From: Phoronis australis
Lineage: Eukaryota > Phoronida > Phoronidae
Direction: 5' to 3'
Assembly: GCA_002633005.1 (NCBI GenBank)
Contig: NMRA01000010.1
Span: 1,996,352 to 2,060,351, forward strand
Length of the DNA stretch: 64,000 nt
A program made the position numbers and the translations under genes. Of the stretch, positions 52,301-61,300 are shown in pieces. Under the pieces are notes generated by a model. The model searched no databases and was not told where the DNA came from. It saw only the letters and a list, made by a program, of their open reading frames with translations. The first letter of the stretch is position 1. Each line of letters opens with the position of its first letter.

Positions 52301-55300
52301 TTAACTTGGCTTGTCCAATCAATAACCCAGCTGAAGTTATCGTTGTCATCTAATTACTGCTAAAGAATGAAGATTGATGAATTGGTAAACTCTGTTGTAA
52401 ATACCTGTAGTTGTTTCAAGTGGGAATTAATGTCATTCTGTGTTAATGGTTGCAGCAACAAATTGTGTTGGGACAGAAGAGGATCGAAGCCGGACGTGTG
52501 AAGCGGATCCTTCAACAAAACATAGATAAACACAGAGAAGCTGTGAGGGAAGCAAAGTCTCTGGAAAAGCAAATCATGGTATTGATTCCGGTCTCAAATT
52601 TCTGGGCAGCAGGGTTTCTTCCATAGCATGGGTTCCTGTACAGAGGTGTCACCACACATTGAAAACCCAAACTATCATAATACCTGAACAACTGGGAAAA
52701 TAGGTGCTCAAGACAATAATTGCTATTGATGAAATGCTTTACCCATTGTTACTGTTTTCAATTATTGCTCCTTCACGTGCAGAAAACAGTAATTGTTTTC
52801 AAAATAAAGTTCAACAGAACTCTGCCAGACTGCCGAACATTTTGTTAGAGTTATTTGGTAGTTTTAGCTGATCTTCTGTCACCTTAAAATGGCGTTTCTG
52901 TTGAAGTTTTGTTGAAGCTTAATGTGGTGTTATTGTGCCTAGTCGCTTATTGTTTATTGATGTAATGGTTTTATGCTGTAAGTTGCTTCAATTTCTCCAA
53001 AATGAAGGGTTTTTTTGAGACTTAGCTTGAATTGAAACAGAATCTAGTTGACAATAAGTGAATATTTAGTTGCATTTTTGTATGCCGAAACTTTGTTGAA
53101 TTTTGACATTGTCCAGTTTATTTTAGAAGTTCAGTAAATCCAGAGCAGATTTGTGTCTGCTGAATGTATGTTTAGGCTGGAACAGAATTGCTTCTGTATG
53201 GCTGTCATGTTGGTTTTGTTTTTGTCTTCCTTTGGTACAAACCAAAAGAACTTGTATACATTACAATGACTTCGTTTTTCTTTTGCAGAACATTGAAGGC
53301 AACGTCACCGAGTCTAACGATGTTATGACCAAGATGTCTCCGCTTTTCACAAGGTGGCGCTCACAGCTCAACTCGGCCAAAAACCGCCTGCAGACATTGC
53401 CAGGTGATTGCCTGCTAACAGCCGCGGCAGTTACGTATTATGGCCCTCTGAACTGGGAGATGCGCGAAGAGCTGATGGCTGACTGGAAGCACAGGTGCAT
53501 TGTGGGAAAATTTGACTGGAAGAACATTGACATGAGTGTGCGGAAACGAACAGTCTTGAGCGCCAAACTTCACAACATTGCATGGGAGCTTCCCGATAAT
53601 GCTGAGGGTGGATCGAACGATATGAAACTTGATTCACCAGCACACGCGGTAGAGAGGCCACAAACATCATCCAAACATCTAACAAAAGATAATGCTGGCA
53701 ATGACCATCCAAAATTATCCTCGTGCTTGCCGCTCAGTCACCAAGGGCAACGTGTGCGGAACATCGAATTCCGTAACAATCTGGAAATATTTGACCGTGC
53801 CATTGAACGCCATGTGGAACAAGACAAAAGAAAATCTGACAATCCCGTGGCGGTGAGGGAGCAGTTTTCGCTGGAGGAGGTGTTAAGTTCATTCGATGAG
53901 CTCAGCGAGTGGCGTACATCTCACGTTCCTCAAGTAAGTTCATGCATGTAGTGGGTTGCGGAAGCTCCTCCATTTTGGTTAGTTGTAAATGTGTTCTTCA
54001 CAATCGTGCTAGTTGGTTTACCAAGTTGAGACCATAAAATTGGATATTTACGTATAGTACACTTGAAACAAACAGAAATACTAAATCTTACAAAGTTACT
54101 CACACATGCACTCCTTCCTGAAACGTCGCTAGAGCCTTCGGTGTTTGATTTGAAAACATTTTGTGTTTAGTTGTCTTCAAGAATTTTTTTCAATTTTAAA
54201 TGGAATTATAATTTTTGAATCTTTTGTCTCATGCATGTATAAAAGTCGGGCCTAATTCGTCCCATAAGACTGCAACAAATTTGTCTTTAAAAAAAGATTA
54301 GAAATCATTTTGAGGCTTAATGACAACCTACACATCATTATTTGCGTCAGACTATGTCCTTTAAGATACTTGTCTAGGCAGCTACTTAGGAAGTATGGAT
54401 GGAGGAGAAATTCCTGGTGATATATGAAACCCTTTTAAATTTAAACAAAGGGCACAAATGCGATAACCTCGATGGAAGAGCAAATACTATGATGAAGAAA
54501 GTTGTTTTAACATTGCCTAGGGCATGTTTTATGGTACCTTGATGAATGTTTTTTTGTAGGATATCCTGGCCATACAGAATGCACTGATTATGCGTGTTTG
54601 TTCCCATAACAACAAACACTGCTGGCCCCTGTTGGTTGATCCTGATAACCAGGTGGAATTGTGGGTAAAACTATTGCAGCAGAGCAAGAATGTGATTTCC
54701 ATGGAGCCCAAGTCTCCCAGCACACCAAATTATGGAGAAGGTAAGCACAAAATGCAGTAGAAATTAATGGCACTCTGCTTCTCCGTTAGAGCGGAAACTT
54801 TTGCTCAAGATGGATGTACAGATTATTTTTTCTAAAACTATTTTTCAGATGTTTAATAGGGAACAAGTTCTGAACAATGCCTAAAATAATCCTCTACCAA
54901 AGAAATGGTAATCTGTTTGAATCAATGGAGTTCTTATTGCATAGATGTGAATATTCTCTTGATAATTGCCATTTATGCTAAATCTGTTTCAAGCATCCAC
55001 ACTTCCCACCTCGCCACTCTTGGCACCGAGCCAGCCGTACGCCTTGTCAGTGGCTAGTTTTTATGACTCCGACCTTCATGATGACGTTAGTGTGATCGAT
55101 ATCTCGGAAAGTAGGTCACAGACTGCAACTTCTTTTTTCACCGAGTCCAGACCAGCCACGAGGTAAAGTTGTAAACCTATTTGAACACTTCATTTTGTTA
55201 TGCAATAACAAGTTTTATGTACAATTATCAGCGTTCTCCAGAAGATGTGAATTTGACTGAAAATAAAGTTCATGTATTTGTTCGAAAGTCCATGAACATA

Positions 55301-58300
55301 CTGTGGGGGAATTTGTTAAGTCTTGAAACAAATGCATTGAACTTGTACAAAAAATCCAAAATATCCTAATTTTCCTAAGAAATGACTACGGTAATCTCCC
55401 AATACTTCAAACTCGTGTGTGTTTTCAACCTTATCGCAAGTGAGCCAAACTCAGCAAGGAAAAGTTCAAAACTCCATGACTTGTTGAGAGTGGCGAGTCA
55501 GAACAGGCTGTGAACACTGATTGTTGTTTATTCTTATCCTGATCTCATTTAGGTTACTTTTTAACTCTTGTTATTGAATCCAGCTTGACTGGTAGTTCTT
55601 TTTTAGCTTTGGGTGAAAATTTACTCAATCTGCAAACTGTGCTTCTCCACGTTTGAAAGAAGTAATGAGAATTTACTGCCATTTGCCAAGAGACAACAAA
55701 TACCATTTACTATAGCTGCCACAAGAGCATTTCATTAGTTTCAAAACTGATTTTGTTCTAATATCATTTCAGCTGTAAGCTACTTCCTTGCCAGAATTTC
55801 GTCTGGTAAATGTTCCATTTTTTGTCTCTATTTCTCTTCCCTCATTATAAGTTTTCATATGTCATCTTGTCTCATTAGATTTTGTGGCTTTCAGAACTAA
55901 AAGGAATCAGTTTTTAAAACCAACGTAAGTATGAAATTGACTCGCGACACTTCCAACATCTTTTGTTTCCTTCCCTGACTGATGCCTTTCACCGTCTGTT
56001 CACAATCCCGAATAACACCAAAACTAAGATACGAATTTCTCCTCCCTTAACTAATTAAAAGCCAATGAATTCTAATAAATAAAATTTAAATTTTGTTTCA
56101 TAACTTCGGACTGCAGATCTTACCACGTATTTGGCAATATTTTATGTAGATTGCTATGTATTTATTATTTCAAACATTGATTTATGATTAGTGAATAACT
56201 GCTAAACTGTAAGTTCCTTTATCTTTTGCTAGAAAATAGCCATGATTGCTTTTTTGTTGAAAATAAAAATATTGCGTTTTGTAATATTTTAATTAGATTC
56301 TATTAAATAATTAAAATTGTTCATAGAGATTAAAATTTATTGAAGGAAATCTGTTTGTCTTCGTCCATCCTACACTGCTATGAGTTTGGGTGACCTTTCT
56401 CTCTACTGTGGGAAGGCGTCGAGGCAAGAATTATTCTTACGCTTTCTCGTTGGTTGTAGCCAGAGTTTAGTTGTGTTGAGCATCAGACTGAATTTGTCAT
56501 GAAGGATTTACATACATTGTGCAGTTGCGTTATTTTAAGTTGTGTTCATTTTTTGTTGTCTAATTGTTGATTGCAGTGGCTTGAACTGTCAATGTGTGCA
56601 ATATTTGCATACTTCAAGAATCCTGAAAAGACGGAGCTTTCTTTTGTATTAGTTCCTAGATGATGAGATCTTTTCAGTGGTGACAATGTTGCTAAATTAG
56701 AACTACATGGTGTTGATTCATTTCACCCTTGTAATATTTAACTCTAAACTTGAATTGATTTGCACTGAATTTAAATTGTTTTCCCGTTTTTCAAATGTTC
56801 ACTACGTTGTTACAGTCACTCAAATTTTTACGAAAATGTTCGTGAGTGTTAATTGTGGAGTACAAACCATTATTAACATCGGAGTTAAGGTTATGTAAGG
56901 CCATATTAACATGAATTACATCAGAGTTAAGGTTATGTAAGACCATATTAACATGATTGTGTATTCAGCTAAATAGCTACAAATTAAACTGAGATTAGTC
57001 AGTAAAAGTAGGCATTTTCTGAAAGTGGAAAGCCTGCAGGATTTGAGTCGTTGACTTTTTAACAATTTGTAATTAATTGGGTCACGTGACCATGTCTTTT
57101 TGGTAAAATTTAGTTAAGGCGAAATTTGCACATGTTGATTGGTGTGTTTTAAAACTGTTTCAGTTTTTAAAATTGTAATGAAATACTTATTTTGTTCTTA
57201 TTTAAGATAACTTTTGATATTTTTTCATTGTAATCATAGAAGTCCCATTTTTGATAGCCCCCTTGTGGACAACACTGCGTAAACTATAATAGTATCTGAA
57301 AGTTTCGTCAATCTGGTCAGCTTTGTATGTTTTGAAGCTAGCCAAATTTGGTCAGTTTTCTAGGGTCCTAAATAACCTTAAAACTTACCGTAATTCTTGT
57401 TTTTGATGATAAATTTGACAAAAATGAAATTCACCTGTTGTTCTTTGTCTACCTGGTGAATGCCAGGCTGAGTAATTTATTATTCAATAGTCTTGTGCTT
57501 GCTTGCAACAGTCATTTTTGTAGCTGTAGAGGGTATCTTATGTTAAGACTTCAGAAAGGTTTGTACTGCTATTGATCCAGTGAAGTTGGACCATGTGCTT
57601 GTAGTCATGCCAAGTGAACTTGTGGTTTTGAGCTCTCAACTTATGGGAGAAATTTCTATAATGCCATCATAGTATTTTGCCTGCTTTGTAGGCTTCTGTG
57701 CATTAGAAGGTCAGTTTCAGTGGCTAAACATTTAAAATTTTGGTGCGTTTTGGTACCCGTGAGTTTTCTTAACATCTCGTATTAAGAACAGGGCTTTCAG
57801 ATATGCTGCAAGTGTAATTTTTGTGATGGCCGCGTTGTATTTTGCTGGCTTTTGGTGTTGAGTAAGTTTTTCCTTAGTTATTGCTTTGAATCACATTAAA
57901 ACATTTCTTTATAATTATTTATTCTGTATTTAAAAACCTGTGTGAAGTTAAAACTTCCTCTGATTCAGTTTCAAACTCATTCTGCGCTAACCCAAATCTC
58001 TGTGATAATCTTTTTATTAAAGACAATTTGGTAGATTTCTTACCAGGTTTTTATTACAAAAGTCACTTAAATATCTCTTCAACCATAACTCACCCATCTA
58101 AACACAAACACTCATAGCTCTAGATCACTTACAAAGGGCTTTCCTTATAGTGTTAACCTCCGCAACAGTTTGTTATAGATTTAATGTTTTACACAGTGGA
58201 TTTGATCGATGCAAGTTACTGAGTAATCATTTGACTCCTCACCGCATTATGTAACTACCACTACCGCGACAACTTTATTTTTGCAATAACATCGAATAAC

Positions 58301-61300
58301 GTAAAATGAGAATGTCTGAATGTATACGAAGAGTTGGTTATGAAGTTTTCAGAACCAAGTTCTGCATCACCAGCATTCAGATTTTATGAGAGTACCGAGA
58401 CATACTATAGGAATCCATCACTGATGAACGTGAATTTGTTTATCATTATATGACCTAATTACTGTTATATAGGTCATTTGTGTTAGATGTCATTAAATGC
58501 AACTTTCCCCATGTGTGAACCCAACATGTGAGTGTGTTTACAAAATCATTTTTTACACTTAATTCTGTCCATTATGCGATTTCGTTACCATTATGTCAAA
58601 TTATAAGCTGGAGTTTCATTGTGAAAAAATTTGAGACACTATACTCATTTTCAGGGTTCATCGGCATGTTGATCAGGGCAAATGTGTTTCAAACTTGTCA
58701 GAAGTTCTTTATGTTTGGTCTGCCTGTCATCTTTTACGCCGTTTCGCTCCAGCCTTGTTGAATTTTATCGACACGTGACTGTCTCTTCTCTGTATTACAG
58801 TCGTTTCGGTGGCTCCATCTCCCGTCAGTCAGACATTGGTGACCTTCGACCTGTAACGACCATATCGCAGTTTGCTGATGATGTGAGCCTACAGGTAGAT
58901 GAAACGTTGGACATCCCTGAAGACAGACTATTGGTGATTGAGGCAGATGATGAACATCTCCAGACCAAGCTGGTCACTGCGGTAGTAAAAGGTATTGGCT
59001 GTGATAAGTCTCTGTAATGAGTGTTGTCCTGCCCAACACAGACACATCACTGGGCACATGGGGAGCCCAGTGTGTCCTGAGTGTGGAAGTTGAAACCCCT
59101 AAACATGTGGAAGAGTCTTGCCCAGCCTTTTATAGGCTGATGAGTGAGCTCATGGATGACACTGCATGCAGTGCACGGTAACAACGGGAAAAGTCTGTCC
59201 TTTTTCTTAAAAAAAACACAGGCGGACCTGAAAATGACTTTCACAAAGAATCTGTTGATCAATAACTGTGGATTATCAATGTTTGTTGATGGCTTGGTAG
59301 ATATTGATGAAAGTTGACTCTATGCTAGGAACCAGTCCGAGATACTGGTTCCTCGCTTTACAATGTGTAGTGTACGTGCGCTGTCACCAGTTAGTTGTCT
59401 AGCACTTAAATCAAGTGGCTTATCACTGCAGGTCTAACAGTTCTGGTCAAGTACATTGAGCGCAGACCGCTCGACTCGCTGTTCCAATCCTTGCTGACAA
59501 AACAGTTTTGCGTGGACGACTTGGGCAACAAGATCATACGAGTCGGACATCGGCAGCTCAACTACCACGCTGACTTCCGGTTGTTCATGTCCACGTCTTG
59601 TCCTCTGTTCTTACAAGGTGAGTTCAACACCACCCTTAGAATGATAGACTGATACGATAGATTTATTTATTGGACAATTCTCACCTAAAATTATAGAGTA
59701 CAGTACGATAAATGTAACACTGGACATGAAATAAGTTGATGACAACACGGAAAAGTCAAGCCACCTATTTACATTATGATCCTCATGTGAAGCTCAACAA
59801 TAAAAAGGCATAAATTAGACAATTATCACGCAATGTAAATATAGGATGAATTAAATCTACGCAAAAATATATCGAATAAAAATTAGTAATTAAAAAGTAA
59901 TTTTACAATATTGAAAGTGAGTCAAAAAATAAATGTAATCATTTTATCTTGACCTAGATAAGAGTTGGTGCCGTGTCACCATTGCATACCCTAAACCCAC
60001 TAATCTAGATGTCAGTGACTTCCCCATCCAGCTCAGTCTCTAAAACAAAATAATGCTGTGTAACCCTCATCGACTCTCAAAAGTTTGGCGCAAATTTTGA
60101 AAACCCCTCGCAAAGTCCGCTTAATGGGTAACTTTGACCTGCGCTTCAGGTGAGTTACATTGTGAGCAAAGATCACACGCTAAGTGCCATAACATCCATT
60201 ATGTGAAACAGTGACTGTACTTCGGGAGCAAGTTTTCGGTTATACAGAATTTGTTAAATGCACAACACTTTTCATTGTTCACAGTCTTTGTTCCGTTACG
60301 TTCGTACCTAGGTCAGTTACTGTATCTATGTGCAGTTGAGAGTAGAGTTTTGTTGCGAAAGTACGAACGTAATGGAACAAAGACTGTGAACAATGAAAAG
60401 TGTTGTGCATTTAACAAATTATGTGAAACAGTGAGGAAGTGTTTTTAATTGGAAGGTACTTTTATCACTTAAATGTGATACCAGTGGTCCATCAGCAGGG
60501 ACAGAACGGGGATTTGTTGAAATAACTAACACAGGGTTTAGTATCCTTTTAATGTGCTGAAAGTACTTAACCACCAACTGATGAATTAATTTTATGCTGA
60601 TGAGTTAACTGACTACCCTTTGATATCTAGAGTCACAGTGCTTTAAATATTTTTTAAAATTGTAGGTTTTAGCCCATGAGCATTTGTGCAAAAAATTTGT
60701 GGAGGCTTGTAGTCAAGTGACCTGTGTTTTTTTTAAATCATGATATTTTGAGGAGATTGCAACTTCTAGACATGAAAATTTTTGCCGAAACTTGCCAAGA
60801 ACATTGTTTTTGAATTTCTGCAATTTATAGTTGAGATCTCGCACTGATAAGGCCTTAAAATAAAATTTGTGAGAGCCCTAATTGGGCCATTTTGTGGGCA
60901 ATCTTAAAAGTCGACCTATTTTGTGACAAAGTGGTAGTGTTCAGGCAATGCTGTTACAACTGATGTCTTTGTTTCTTTGTCTCCAGCGTGGTAAACGTTA
61001 ACCCATTAATTTGTGGTTTGTGCTATTCAAATTACTATTCAAATTACAGCTTGTTTGGAATAGTCCAAGTTAAGGGTTGGCAGGTATCTTGAAGCACCCA
61101 ACATGTTAATTAGATTTTGTATATCCAGGTGATGGCCTGACTCAGCTGCCCGTGTACAACATGTCCGTCATCGATCTGGCTGTTGGTCACCACGCTGTGG
61201 TCAACGATATACTCAACACAGTCATGGCTCTAGAGAAGACCGAGTTTGAAGGTCAACGAAGGTCGATCGAGGCAGACCTGCTTCAGCACAAACAGGACTT

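Larger units (their letters stand above)
55163..58800 (+). other. 3.6-kb intron with two candidate microexons and a MITE
   Basis: Phase 2 on both sides. It holds in-frame microexon candidates at 55773-55805 and 55895-55924 and a TTAA-bounded element at 56885-57381. The rest shows nothing I can support. Confidence 0.85.

Noticed and set aside
55101-55116. Earlier donor GTAGGT in exon 55
   Set aside because: It would enter exon 56 in a frame with an early stop.
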